Assembly: GCA_029262455.1 (NCBI GenBank)
Contig: JAJCZJ010000088.1
Location: 559,649-623,648, forward strand
Source of the DNA: Deltaproteobacteria bacterium
GTDB lineage: Bacteria; Desulfobacterota; Binatia; HRBIN30; CADEER01
DNA length: 64,000 nucleotides
Reading direction: 5' to 3'
Shown: one piece after another, positions 10,977-19,307 of the stretch
Numbering within the stretch: position 1 is the stretch's first letter
How the letters are laid out: every line of letters begins with the position of its first letter
Made by a program: the position numbers and the translations under genes
Notes under the pieces: model-generated
What the model was told of the DNA's origin: nothing
What the model saw: only the letters and a program-made list of their open reading frames with translations
Databases searched by the model: none

Positions 10977-12235
10977 CGAGGTGTATGTTCGCTGGGTCTC
11001 TGGAAGTAGTCAGCGGCAACCTCAGCTACGTGTGGTGCCGCAGCTGATGGCGCGAAGACGTACATTCGCCAGAGATTGGCGTGGCGTTTTGCAAGGGCCG
11101 TGATCTCGGCGACTCCGGAATCGTCGAGATCGGACATGGAGCGAACGCCATGTGCTGTGAGAACCAACGCGGACGCTTCTTTCATCAAGGTCAGGGCAGG
11201 ACAGTACAGGATAATCTCGTGCTCGGCCGCATCGCTGGCCTTGGCGAGCTCGACTTCGACATGTCGCCGTTTCGTTGCCGAGTCGTGATAGAGGCCGACG
11301 AACTCTCGCCGCATCGACTCGTCGAGGGACGAGGCCGAGAGCACGTAGGCGCGCTTCAGCAGGTTCCGCTCGTTGAGCCTGTCGATCAGGCTCGTGACCG
11401 TGGGCAGGCCCAGTTTGCGGAGATACTCGAGTAGGGTCCAGTCGTTGAAGCCGAGCAAGTCGTTCTCGCGGAGGTTGCCGCTCTCAACGGCGAGTTCAAC
11501 CGCTTTCGAAATCATTGCGCCGGCAACGACCTTGGTGTGGTGATAGTAGACTCGCTCGGTGAGGAAGTAGCGCATCCGAAGCAGTTGAACGACCTCGGAC
11601 CAAGCGTCCGGCCGCGTCATGCCGTGTTTGCTCATGTCGAGCACGAGGCGGTTGTCGGCGACGGTAAAGTAGCGAAAGACGCGGTCGTCATAACTTTGCG
11701 CGAGGCCGGTGTAGAGCGAATCGCGGCGCAGATAATCGAGAAGGTCCGCGTCGACAGCGCTCGAAACGACATCGGCGATCCAACTCGCGTCTTCCGGACT
11801 GTGGGATGGAGAAAGAACGTGCTCGACCGGCTGGCGCAGTCCGACTTGATCTAAAAGCTGTCCGAGGCCGCCGGCGAGCAGCCGATCGAAGCGGTCGCCC
11901 TTGTCGTGGCGTTGAAATAGTCGGCGCTCATCCTCGAGAGTGTGTCCGAACGGGACGTGGGTTACGTCGTGCAACAATGCGGCGATGGCGATGGCGGCCT
12001 CGTCTTGCGCGGCTACGTCCATGCCCGAGCGCCGCACCGAGTCGACGACGCGGTGGGCCGTGGCACTCGTGCCGAGAGAGTGCTCGAAACGGGTGTGAAC
12101 AGCACCGGGATAAACGAGATTTGCGGTGCCAAGCTGCTTGATGCCGCGCATACGCTGCAAGGCGGGCGCGTCCAGAATCAGAGTTTCTTCTGCCGACAGT
12201 TCGATATCGCCGTGCACTGTATCGCGGATGAGCAT
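10973..12235 (-). CDS. HD-domain phosphohydrolase (dGTPase/SAMHD1-like)
   Basis: The 420-aa protein opens with IRDTVHGDIELSAEE, typical of the SAMHD1/YpgQ-like HD family. The metal ligands are visible: H47 in GAVHTRFEHSLG, the HD pair in LLHDVTHVPFGH (89-98), and the distal Asp in VDADLLDYLRRD near 165-172. It probably hydrolyses a nucleotide phosphate, but the substrate is unproven. It starts 5 bp after the thioesterase stop, so it is the last gene of a GST-thioesterase-HD operon. Confidence 0.88.
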   Translation of the reverse strand: MLIRDTVHGDIELSAEETLILDAPALQRMRGIKQLGTANLVYPGAVHTRFEHSLGTSATAHRVVDSVRRSGMDVAAQDEAAIAIAALLHDVTHVPFGHTLEDERRLFQRHDKGDRFDRLLAGGLGQLLDQVGLRQPVEHVLSPSHSPEDASWIADVVSSAVDADLLDYLRRDSLYTGLAQSYDDRVFRYFTVADNRLVLDMSKHGMTRPDAWSEVVQLLRMRYFLTERVYYHHTKVVAGAMISKAVELAVESGNLRENDLLGFNDWTLLEYLRKLGLPTVTSLIDRLNERNLLKRAYVLSASSLDESMRREFVGLYHDSATKRRHVEVELAKASDAAEHEIILYCPALTLMKEASALVLTAHGVRSMSDLDDSGVAEITALAKRHANLWRMYVFAPSAAAPHVAEVAADYFQRPSEHTPR

Positions 12236-12240
12236 GGTGC

Positions 12241-13044
12241 CTACCGCGAGTTGTGGTCTACCAGGAGACTCTGGATCGACCGTCCGATCGGGCCGTCTTT
12301 ATCCCACAGGAGCGACTCGGCAAATCCGACACCGTTTGGCTGGTAGCGGGATCGCGACTGCAGACACACGGCATCTCCTCTCGGCATGCGATCGAGGTAC
12401 ACTGTGAGGTCTGGGTTGATGAAGGAGTATCCTTCGCGGCGGTCGACCTCCCAAGAGACGCCGTTGCCGAAGTCAGCGGCGGCCAGAGCGCGTGCGATCG
12501 GACGGATCTCCTCGCCGTCGATCACTGGACAGCGCAAGCGGATCCAGTCGGTTCCTGGGCCAGGGCTGTTGAAGGCTCCGCTGACGAAGCGGTGTTCCAC
12601 AGCGTGCGAGTGGAACGCGATCTGTTCCGGGTTGAGATCCCAGGCGGGCAGACTCGGCGCCCCGTCCGCGGCGCCGGGTGGGGCTGCGTCGACCGTCAGG
12701 TTCGCGGGTAGGTCGATTGGTTTCGTCCGGATGCGCAGGACGCGGGCGCGAGCGACTTCGGTTTCGTCGCTGTGTAGCGACAGTGCGAGCACTTGCACCT
12801 TGCGGCCCGGGCGCTCGACGGCCGACTCGATGGAAAGCCGCGAGAGCGGGACGGGTCGGAGCAGCTCGATCGTCAAGCGAGCGATGGTCATCTCCTCCCC
12901 GCCCTCGATTCTCTCGGCGCAGGTAGCGAGCAGCGCGCCGGGCGCGCCGCCGTGTTGGGCGTTCGGATGCCACGGGCCACGCGTCAGGGCAGACGGGACG
13001 AAGTATCGTCCGTCCTGTTCGTACAGTGCGCGTGGACGATCCAT
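12241..13044 (-). CDS. Acyl-CoA thioesterase family protein (TesB-like double hotdog)
   Basis: About 267 aa. The N-terminal half has GPWHPNAQHGGAPGALLATCAE, the helix-and-loop of TesB-like hotdog thioesterases, followed by TIELLRPVPL. The second hotdog has WEVDRREGYSFINPDLTVYLDR. The expected role is hydrolysis of an acyl-CoA or acyl thioester in the cytoplasm. The start is set at the ATG at 13044, 5 bp after the GST stop; upstream residues in this frame overlap the GST gene and are not homologous. Neighbours (GST, P450) suggest detoxification or lipid turnover, which is an inference from position only. Confidence 0.82.
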   Translation of the reverse strand: MDRPRALYEQDGRYFVPSALTRGPWHPNAQHGGAPGALLATCAERIEGGEEMTIARLTIELLRPVPLSRLSIESAVERPGRKVQVLALSLHSDETEVARARVLRIRTKPIDLPANLTVDAAPPGAADGAPSLPAWDLNPEQIAFHSHAVEHRFVSGAFNSPGPGTDWIRLRCPVIDGEEIRPIARALAAADFGNGVSWEVDRREGYSFINPDLTVYLDRMPRGDAVCLQSRSRYQPNGVGFAESLLWDKDGPIGRSIQSLLVDHNSR

Positions 13045-13049
13045 GCCGG

Positions 13050-13697
13050 CTATCCGCGCATCCCGACTGCGGCAGAAGCCTCGTGCAGGCTCGATTCCGC
13101 GCTCGGTCGCGAGCCGACGCGCGCGAACCACGCTTGTACCTTGGCGAGATTCTCCGGCAGGGGTTGCCCGACGCCGGCGCCGAAGTCGAGGAAGGCGTAG
13201 AGCAGAATGTCCGCCAAGGTGAAGCGGCTGCCGCACAGGAAGTCTCCGCTGAGGATACCGTCGAGCCACGCGAGGTTGGTTCGGGCGACGCGTTTGAGAC
13301 CGTCCGAGGCCTCGGGGACGGTCGGGATGCGATCCTTGAAGATCGACAGGCCTTCGCCGTAGCGAAAACCGTTGGCCAGTGGCTCGAGAATGTTGAGGTC
13401 GACGCGACGGGTCCACATGCGAGCTTCGGCGCGCTCCTTGGCACTGGTGCCGATCAGTGCGGGGGTTGGATTGATCTCTTCGAGGTATTCGCAGATGGCG
13501 GTCACTTCGGAAATGACCGAGCCGTCATCGAGCTCGAGGCAGGGGATTTGCCCGGCCGGATTCTTCTTCTTGTAGTCGTCTTTCCTGTTCTCAGCGCCCA
13601 TGAGGTCGACTTCGTGGGTGTCGATGGCGATGCCCTTTTCGTCCATGAACATCCGAACGATACGCGGGTTGGGGCCGAGGCTGTTGTAGAGTTTCAT
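13050..13697 (-). CDS. Glutathione S-transferase family protein
   Basis: 215 aa with an N-terminal thioredoxin fold: MKLYNSLGPNPRIVRMFMDE, then NPAGQIPCLELDDGSVISEVTAICEYLE, which supplies the cis-Pro and the Ser-Glu glutathione contact. The C-terminal all-helical domain contains GSRFTLADILLYAFLDF. It probably conjugates or reduces small electrophiles using glutathione. The start at 13697 has GGAG five to eight bases upstream; the frame is open to 13805 without support. It leads an operon with the thioesterase and HD-domain genes. Confidence 0.93.
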   Translation of the reverse strand: MKLYNSLGPNPRIVRMFMDEKGIAIDTHEVDLMGAENRKDDYKKKNPAGQIPCLELDDGSVISEVTAICEYLEEINPTPALIGTSAKERAEARMWTRRVDLNILEPLANGFRYGEGLSIFKDRIPTVPEASDGLKRVARTNLAWLDGILSGDFLCGSRFTLADILLYAFLDFGAGVGQPLPENLAKVQAWFARVGSRPSAESSLHEASAAVGMRG

Positions 13698-13864
13698 GGG
13701 GTCTCCTTCGCGATTGACGTTGTTGGTGGGGGTGGCGATGTGTGAGCTAGAGATTGGAACGCGGCGCTGCGGGAGCCTCGCCTTCCATGCTGGGGTGGAA
13801 TCCATTTGGAGAGAAGATGGGGCAGGGCACGATCAACGGCGACATGTGGCTTGTTTCGCGCCTG

Positions 13865-15076
13865 CTATCGCTGTCGAAAGCGGATCGGTAGCGCAGCTGG
13901 TACTCGGAACAGGGAGGGCCCCCATTCGACCGTCTCGCTCTCAAGCTCGAAGTTGCCGAAGCGTTGGACGAGGCCTGCGATCGCGCTCTCTCCTTCGAGG
14001 TGGGCGAGGTGGGCGCCGAGGCAGAAGTGAGCGCCGCCGCCGAAGGCCAGATGTTCGTTGTCTTGGCGCCCGATGTCGAAGCGGTCTGGGTCCGGGAATC
14101 GCTCCGGGTCGCGGTTGGCCGCCGCGAGCATGCCCCAAACGATGCTGTCCTTCGGGATTGTCTTGTCGCCGAAAGTCGCTTCCTCATGGAGTACCCGGGG
14201 TGTCAGTGTGATCGGAGTATCGTAGCGCAGGCATTCGTCGATCGCGCTGCTGATCATGTCTGGGCTGTCGTGCAGACGCTCGACTTCGGCGGGGTGCTGA
14301 ACCAGTGCGCGGGTCCCGAGGGAGATTAGTCCGATCGTTGTTTCAAAACCGGCGATGAGCAGGCCAATTGATTGAGAGATCAGCTCGTCGGGCGATAGTC
14401 GATCTTCGTCATCTTTGGCCCGGATGAGATTGGACAAGATATCGTCGGTGAGACTGGAGCGTCGTTCGGTGATGAGGGCATCGAAATACTCGCCGAGTTT
14501 CATCCCTGCGGCCATGGCGCGCTCAATGACTTCTGGCGGTGCGATACCGGCTGCCAGACCGTGAGTTGCTTCGGCGGTCCACTGGGTGAATCGCTCGCGA
14601 TCGGCAAGCGGGACGCCCATCATCTCGCAGATGAGTGTCGACGGAACGGGTAGTGCTAGGTCGCGCACGACGTCCATCGTGCCGCTGTCTGCTACCCTGT
14701 CCAAACATCGCGCGACGACCCCGTCGATCTTGGGCTTTAGTTGCTGAACCGCGCGCGGTGTAAAGGCACGGCTGACCAACTTGCGCAGCCTCGTGTGGTT
14801 TGGTGGGTCTTGCTGCAGCATGAAGCGACCCTGTGGACTATTGTCGTTGTCCGGAACGAAGGGCATCGAACCGGCGGTCGTGCGCACGCCAGCTCGAACT
14901 TCGCGCAGTAGGCGCACGACGTCGGCGTAGCGGGTGAGCCGCCACACGCCGAGGGGTGTGAGGTTCACCGGATCCACAGAACGAAGATGGTGCAGTGGTG
15001 GGTAGGGATCATTCCGATAGCTCAGATCGGTCGGATTGCAGCCCATCCACGGGTCGTCGGTCGTTGGCTCGTACAT
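13865..15076 (-). CDS. Cytochrome P450
   Basis: A complete bacterial class P450 of 403 aa. The oxygen-binding I-helix motif is AGFETTIG (242-249), ExxR is ECLR (281-284), and the heme loop is FGGGAHFCLGAHLA with the proximal ligand Cys352. The segment MLQQDPPNHTRLRKLVSRAFT is typical of soluble CYP families that act on terpenoid, steroid or fatty substrates. No ferredoxin or reductase gene is adjacent, so electrons must come from elsewhere. Likely role: hydroxylation of a hydrophobic substrate. It stands 167 bp upstream of the GST operon. Confidence 0.95.
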   Translation of the reverse strand: MYEPTTDDPWMGCNPTDLSYRNDPYPPLHHLRSVDPVNLTPLGVWRLTRYADVVRLLREVRAGVRTTAGSMPFVPDNDNSPQGRFMLQQDPPNHTRLRKLVSRAFTPRAVQQLKPKIDGVVARCLDRVADSGTMDVVRDLALPVPSTLICEMMGVPLADRERFTQWTAEATHGLAAGIAPPEVIERAMAAGMKLGEYFDALITERRSSLTDDILSNLIRAKDDEDRLSPDELISQSIGLLIAGFETTIGLISLGTRALVQHPAEVERLHDSPDMISSAIDECLRYDTPITLTPRVLHEEATFGDKTIPKDSIVWGMLAAANRDPERFPDPDRFDIGRQDNEHLAFGGGAHFCLGAHLAHLEGESAIAGLVQRFGNFELESETVEWGPSLFRVPAALPIRFRQR

Positions 15077-15128
15077 TCTTCCTCTCGGTGGGAGTCCCGC
15101 CAGAATGGATCTGCGGACTTGCCCAGGT

Positions 15129-15197
15129 CAAGGGGGCAGCTACAGGGGGGCAGCTACAAGGGGGCAGCTACAAGGGGGCAGCCACAGGGGGCGGCGG
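15129..15197. repeat. Tandem G-rich short repeat
   Basis: Four to five head-to-tail copies of a 14-16 bp unit, consensus CAAGGGGGCAGCTA, with small drift toward the last copy. It sits between the divergent P450 and LLM oxidoreductase genes, about 85 bp upstream of the latter. It lacks spacers, so it is not a CRISPR. It may form G-rich secondary structure or be replication slippage. Confidence 0.75.
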
Positions 15198-15281
15198 GTT
15201 GGCCCGTGCTCGGGGAAGCGCTAGACACCGTGTGAGCGAAACCTTTTCGCCGATTTGGCGAAACCGAGACTGGAGATTGCG

Positions 15282-16202
15282 ATGAAGATTGGATTGGCGA
15301 TGGGCGGCGGCGACGGACAGACCCCCGCGGAGCTGGTGGACAAGATCGTCGAGGCCGAGAAAGACGGATTCCCTTCGATCTGGCTTGCCAACATCTTCAG
15401 CCTTGATGCCCTGACCGTGTTGGCGCTCGCTGGCGAGAAGACGTCGACGATTGAGCTGGGAACTGCAGTGGTGCCGACCTATCCGCGGCACCCTCACGCG
15501 CTGGCCCAGCAAGCGGCGACCGTCAATGTGGCGTGCGGCGGACGGCTGGCCTTGGGGCTGGGGCGAAGTCACCAGATGGTGATCGAAAACATGTTCGGTA
15601 TTCCGTACGACAAACCGATCACCCATATGCGCGAGTACCTGACCGCGGTTTGCGACCTCACCCGCAACGGCAGCTGCGCGGTGGATGGCAAAATGTACAA
15701 GATCAACGCCTCGTTGAGCGTCAAAGGCGGGAAGCCGTTCCCGGTTATGGTGGGCGCTCTCATGCCGAAGATGCTGGAGCTTTGTGGTACGCTTTGCGAC
15801 GGCACGTTGACCTGGATGTCGGGTCCGAAGCACATCGAGAAGAACATCGTCCCGGTACTCAACGACGCGGCGAAGAAAGCGGGCCGGCCGGCTCCGCGGG
15901 TGGTTGCTTCGTTGCCACTAAGCGTGACGTCCGATCCCGATGGAGCGAAAAAGTTCGCCGCTAAAGCGTTCGAGATCTACGGCGTCCTGCCGGTGTATCG
16001 CGCCTGCCTCGATGCGGAGGGTGCCGAGGGACCAGCGGATCTCGCTCTTGTCGGTGATGAAGCTACGGTGCGGAAGGGACTCGAGCACCTCGCGGCTGCC
16101 GGGGCGACAGATTTTTACGGCGCGATTTTCCCGACTCCAGAGGATGATGGTTCTTACGATCGAACGATGAAGTTCCTGGCCAGTCTGGGTGGGAGCGTTT
16201 GA
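15282..16202 (+). CDS. LLM-class flavin/F420-dependent oxidoreductase
   Basis: 306 aa with the luciferase-like TIM barrel. MKIGLAMGGGDGQTPAELVD begins the barrel; LGTAVVPTYPRHPHALAQQA and GRLALGLGRSHQ are the signature strands found in actinobacterial-type F420-dependent enzymes (TIGR03564-like members). The reaction is probably reduction or oxidation of a small substrate with F420 or FMN. The start at 15282 has GGAG seven bases upstream. F420 use cannot be proven because no F420 biosynthesis gene is in the window. Confidence 0.88.
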   Translation: MKIGLAMGGGDGQTPAELVDKIVEAEKDGFPSIWLANIFSLDALTVLALAGEKTSTIELGTAVVPTYPRHPHALAQQAATVNVACGGRLALGLGRSHQMVIENMFGIPYDKPITHMREYLTAVCDLTRNGSCAVDGKMYKINASLSVKGGKPFPVMVGALMPKMLELCGTLCDGTLTWMSGPKHIEKNIVPVLNDAAKKAGRPAPRVVASLPLSVTSDPDGAKKFAAKAFEIYGVLPVYRACLDAEGAEGPADLALVGDEATVRKGLEHLAAAGATDFYGAIFPTPEDDGSYDRTMKFLASLGGSV

Positions 16203-16283
16203 GTCGAGGCTGGCTACTTTCACGTTGCTCTGGAATCGGTTCGAGTCAGCATCTCTTGGACTTCGGACCGATGGAGGACTGCG

Positions 16284-17012
16284 ATGGCTCTTGCCGCGCG
16301 CTATCAGGAAAAGCTCGACGAGTGGTTGGAGATGAATCGCGAACAGTGGGCGCAGCTTCAGCAACACGGCGCGACCGATGGATCCGAGCTGGAGCTCGAC
16401 TACAGCTTCTCGTGCGCGGACGAGCCATCTGCCAAGGCTTTCGCCAAGGAGTACGAGCACCGCTACGCAGGCAAACCAACGGTTGAGTTTCTTCCGCAAG
16501 ATGGTCCGGATGAGCCCGCGGCCTGGGCAATTTTCGGGACGACTCCGCCGACGGCGACGACTCTTGCGTCTCTTGATGCTTGGGTTGAGGAGTTGATCCG
16601 CTTGGGGGCCGAAAGCGGTTGTCTCTTCGAGGGGTGGGGCACCTACCCACCGGGCGCGACGAAACAGCTGCTGAGTATTGGTCAGTTTCACCAGGACGAT
16701 GATGAAACGAAGGCGCGGTTTCCTCTTCTATTGCACGTTCGGGTGCCGATGTCGGTTGAGCCGATCGAAAGAGGTGAGCGCTACGATGAGCCCCTGGCGA
16801 CGATGCTGGAGAAGAAATCATTGGGCAGGCTCATTCGTGCCGGGTCTCTTTGCGATGCGGAAACGTATGAGACTGTTGGGTTCGAGCTCGTGCTGCGCGT
16901 AGCCGACCAAGAGCTGGCTGCGCGCAGCGTGAAGCAGAAGCTGCTCGAAAGTGGTGCTCCCGACAGTCTCGAGGTTCGACCGATCGATGAAGACACGCTG
17001 GAACGAGGTTGA
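16284..17012 (+). CDS. RraB-like two-domain protein, function uncertain
   Basis: 242 aa, cytoplasmic, acidic. The start follows a GGAGG site. The first third (SELELDYSFSCADEPSAKAFAKEYE, continuing to PTVEFLP) resembles the ferredoxin-like fold of the RNase E regulator RraB family. The central part (AWAIFGTTPPTATTLASLDAW...FEGWGTYPP) may be a second related unit. The C-terminal third (LGRLIRAGSLCDAETYETVGFE) looks like an extra domain often seen beside it. Assignment to pfam RraB is by eye and tentative. The gene follows the LLM oxidoreductase by 81 bp on the same strand. Confidence 0.6.
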   Translation: MALAARYQEKLDEWLEMNREQWAQLQQHGATDGSELELDYSFSCADEPSAKAFAKEYEHRYAGKPTVEFLPQDGPDEPAAWAIFGTTPPTATTLASLDAWVEELIRLGAESGCLFEGWGTYPPGATKQLLSIGQFHQDDDETKARFPLLLHVRVPMSVEPIERGERYDEPLATMLEKKSLGRLIRAGSLCDAETYETVGFELVLRVADQELAARSVKQKLLESGAPDSLEVRPIDEDTLERG

Positions 17013-17030
17013 AGTATCGCAAGGGCGAAC

Positions 17031-17783
17031 TTAAATCGTCAGGCCTCCGTCGTATGTGAGGATCGAACCGGTCATGTAGCTAGCCTCCTCCGAGGCGACG
17101 AAAGCGACCGCGTTGGCGACTTGCTCGGGCTTGGCGTTTCCGAAAGGCGAGGTGATCTTCAACAGGCGTTTGTAGTTGGCACCTTCGGGGATCTCGAACT
17201 TGTTCTGTAACGGTGTTTCAATACCACCGGGCGCAACCGCGTTTACCCGAATTCCGGACTTGATGTACTCGTCGGCAAGGGCTTTCGTGAGCATGATGAC
17301 GCCGCCCTTGGATGCGCAGTAGGCGGCGCTCCAAGGTTGGCCGATCAATCCGGCGTTCGATGCGATGTTGACGATCACGCCACCGTTGCCATCGAGCATC
17401 GCGCGGATGACGGCTTGCGACATCAGGAACGTACCAGTGAGGTTGACCGCGATGATTCGCTGCCATTCCTCGAAGGGCATCTCGTGGCTGTGCGCTAGTT
17501 TGCCGATACCTGCGCAGTTGATCAGGATGGTGGGCGTTCCGAGATCCGCAGTTGACTGTTTGACGGATGCGCCGACTGACGTCGGATCGGAGACGTCGGT
17601 TTGGTACGGGCGCGCTGCGGCGCCACTCTCGCAGATCGAGGTTGCGGTGGCCTCGACCGTGTCTTGCATCAGATCGAGACACGCCACTCGGGCTCCTTCG
17701 GACGCGAAGCGCTGGGCGACGGCGCGGCCGAGGCCGGACCCTGCGCCGGTGACGATGGCGGTTTGATCTTCGAAACGACGCAT
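17031..17783 (-). CDS. SDR family oxidoreductase
   Basis: A classical short-chain dehydrogenase of 250 aa. The nucleotide-binding motif is TGAGSGLG (12-19), NCAG is at 89-92, and the catalytic Ser142, Tyr155 and Lys159 lie in NIASNAG and YCASKGG. The Asp of ACLDLM at the end of beta-2 suggests NAD rather than NADP. The C-terminus SILTYDGGLTI is typical of 3-oxoacyl-ACP reductase-like members. Substrate unknown. The start at 17783 has AAGGAGG seven bases upstream. It converges on the RraB-like gene. Confidence 0.93.
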   Translation of the reverse strand: MRRFEDQTAIVTGAGSGLGRAVAQRFASEGARVACLDLMQDTVEATATSICESGAAARPYQTDVSDPTSVGASVKQSTADLGTPTILINCAGIGKLAHSHEMPFEEWQRIIAVNLTGTFLMSQAVIRAMLDGNGGVIVNIASNAGLIGQPWSAAYCASKGGVIMLTKALADEYIKSGIRVNAVAPGGIETPLQNKFEIPEGANYKRLLKITSPFGNAKPEQVANAVAFVASEEASYMTGSILTYDGGLTI

Positions 17784-17950
17784 AAGGGCCTCCTTGTTGA
17801 TGTACGATTTTGCGGGCGTTTGCTGCTGCGGGACTGAACTCGGTGGAAATAGGTAAAGGACCATTGCCTACTCCGCAATGTCAGGCGAAGTTCGCAGCGA
17901 GCTTGGCAGCCTGGGTGTGTGATGGCAGGATCGTGAACAGGAGGTTTGTG

Positions 17951-18775
17951 ATGAGAATGAGACTTGCATTAGCAATGATCGTATTAGTGGCGGCCCATGG
18001 CTGCGGTGGTGATAGCGCTTCCAAGCCGACGGCCAAGCCAATGGCCAAAAAGCCTGCGCAAGAGAAACCCGCTGCGGCAAAGGCCGCGCAAGCGAAGCCG
18101 GCGGCTGCGAAGCCTGTTGCAGCCAAACCTGCGGCGGGGGGTGGCGGTGGTGGAGTATCAGGAAGGGTGACCCTCGATGGTGCGGCACCTGCGCCGGCGA
18201 AGTTGGACGTCAACAAGGATGTCGAGGTTTGTGCCAAGACGGAGAAGATGTCCGAGAGTTTGTTGGTGTCCGCGGATGGCGGCGTTGCCAACGCTGTCGT
18301 GTACCTGAAGAATCCGCCCGCCGGCGCCAAGGCGGCGGTGCCGTCGAAGAATCCGGCGATCGACCAACTCGGGTGCCGCTATGATCCGCACGTGTTGATG
18401 GTTCCCGCTGGAGCGACCGTGGACATTCAGAATAGCGACGGAATTCTGCACAACATTCACACATATTCGTCGGACAACCCGCCGTTCAACGCGGCACAGC
18501 CGAAGTTCAAGAAGGTCATTCGCAAGCAACTCGACAAGCCCGAGTTTGTGCGACTGACGTGTGACGTCCACGGCTGGATGGAAGCGTGGATCGTTGTGCA
18601 GGGTCACCCGTTCTACGCCCTGACCGACTCGAACGGGGGCTTTGAGATCGACGGAATCCCCGCTGGCGAGTACGAGGTTGGGGTTTGGCACGAGAAGCTC
18701 GGTGAACAGACGGGCAAGATCGTTGTGAAGGCGGGCGAGAAAGCCAGTTTCACTCCGGTGATGAAGGCATCCTGA
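17951..18775 (+). CDS. Blue-copper (cupredoxin-like) lipoprotein
   Basis: 274 aa. The signal peptide ends in LVAAHGC, a lipobox with the lipidated Cys at 18. A Lys-Ala-Pro-rich spacer of about 45 residues and a run of six Gly follow. The core has SGRVTLDGAAP, a cupredoxin-like strand region with ILHNIHTYS, and later LTCDVHGWMEAW, which gives the His, Cys, His and Met expected of a type 1 copper site. A C-terminal carboxypeptidase-regulatory-like part (GGFEIDGIPAGEYEVGVWHE) closes it. It is likely an electron-transfer or copper-binding protein tethered to a membrane. AGGAGG lies six bases before the start. A DUF1330 gene follows one base later. Confidence 0.88.
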   Translation: MRMRLALAMIVLVAAHGCGGDSASKPTAKPMAKKPAQEKPAAAKAAQAKPAAAKPVAAKPAAGGGGGGVSGRVTLDGAAPAPAKLDVNKDVEVCAKTEKMSESLLVSADGGVANAVVYLKNPPAGAKAAVPSKNPAIDQLGCRYDPHVLMVPAGATVDIQNSDGILHNIHTYSSDNPPFNAAQPKFKKVIRKQLDKPEFVRLTCDVHGWMEAWIVVQGHPFYALTDSNGGFEIDGIPAGEYEVGVWHEKLGEQTGKIVVKAGEKASFTPVMKAS

Positions 18776-18776
18776 G

Positions 18777-19190
18777 ATGGGGTCGGTTGAACCGCGCGCT
18801 GAGCAGATCGAAGCTCTGGCCGGCCTAGAAGACGATGGCGGGCCGATCGCGATGATCAATCTTCTGCGTTACCGAGATCGGGCCGAGTACGAGGAAGGAG
18901 CTGCTGACGAACCGTGCAGCGGCCGCGAGGCGTACCTTCGCTATGGCGCGGTGGCGGGCGGTATGGTTGCGCAATACGGTGGCGAGGTCGTCATCGGTGG
19001 GCCGGTGCGGATGACGGTGATTGCGCCGGAAGGGGAGGATTGGGACGACTTCATTCTGGTGAAGTACCCGACGCGCCAGGCTTTCTTGGAAATGATTGGC
19101 AATCCGGAATACCAGGCGTGTGCGTACCATCGGACGGCGGCACTCGATGACAGTCGCTTGATCCTCACGAAACCGGGCTTGGGTTCCTAA
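18777..19190 (+). CDS. DUF1330 family protein
   Basis: 137 aa, cytoplasmic, with the dimeric alpha-beta barrel pattern of DUF1330: PIAMINLLRYRDRAEYEEG, then FILVKYPTRQAFLEMIGNPEY near the C-terminus. Members bind or modify unknown small molecules. The ATG lies one base after the stop of the copper lipoprotein, so the two are translationally linked. No role can be inferred beyond that. Confidence 0.8.
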   Translation: MGSVEPRAEQIEALAGLEDDGGPIAMINLLRYRDRAEYEEGAADEPCSGREAYLRYGAVAGGMVAQYGGEVVIGGPVRMTVIAPEGEDWDDFILVKYPTRQAFLEMIGNPEYQACAYHRTAALDDSRLILTKPGLGS

Positions 19191-19240
19191 CAGTCCTGTT
19201 GCTCAACGCGCTGCTAACGAGCTGTTAGCGTCGACGAAAA

Positions 19241-19269
19241 AGGCCGCGCGGTAGAATCCCGCGCGGCCT
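19241..19269. terminator. Perfect 11-bp hairpin between convergent genes
   Basis: AGGCCGCGCGG at 19241-19251 pairs exactly with CCGCGCGGCCT at 19259-19269 around a 7-nt loop. AAAAA precedes it on the plus strand, which gives a U-tract for the minus-strand transcript of the repeat protein gene. The position between convergent genes fits a bidirectional terminator. Confidence 0.85.
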
Positions 19270-19307
19270 CGTTCGTTCAGACTGTTGGTTGAGCGCTCTC
19301 GATGCGC

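Noticed and set aside
12473..13444. 323-aa frame overlapping the thioesterase and GST genes
   Set aside because: Arg/Ser-rich frame-shifted translation of two supported genes.
15129..15197. CRISPR array
   Set aside because: Repeats are contiguous without spacers and no cas genes are present.
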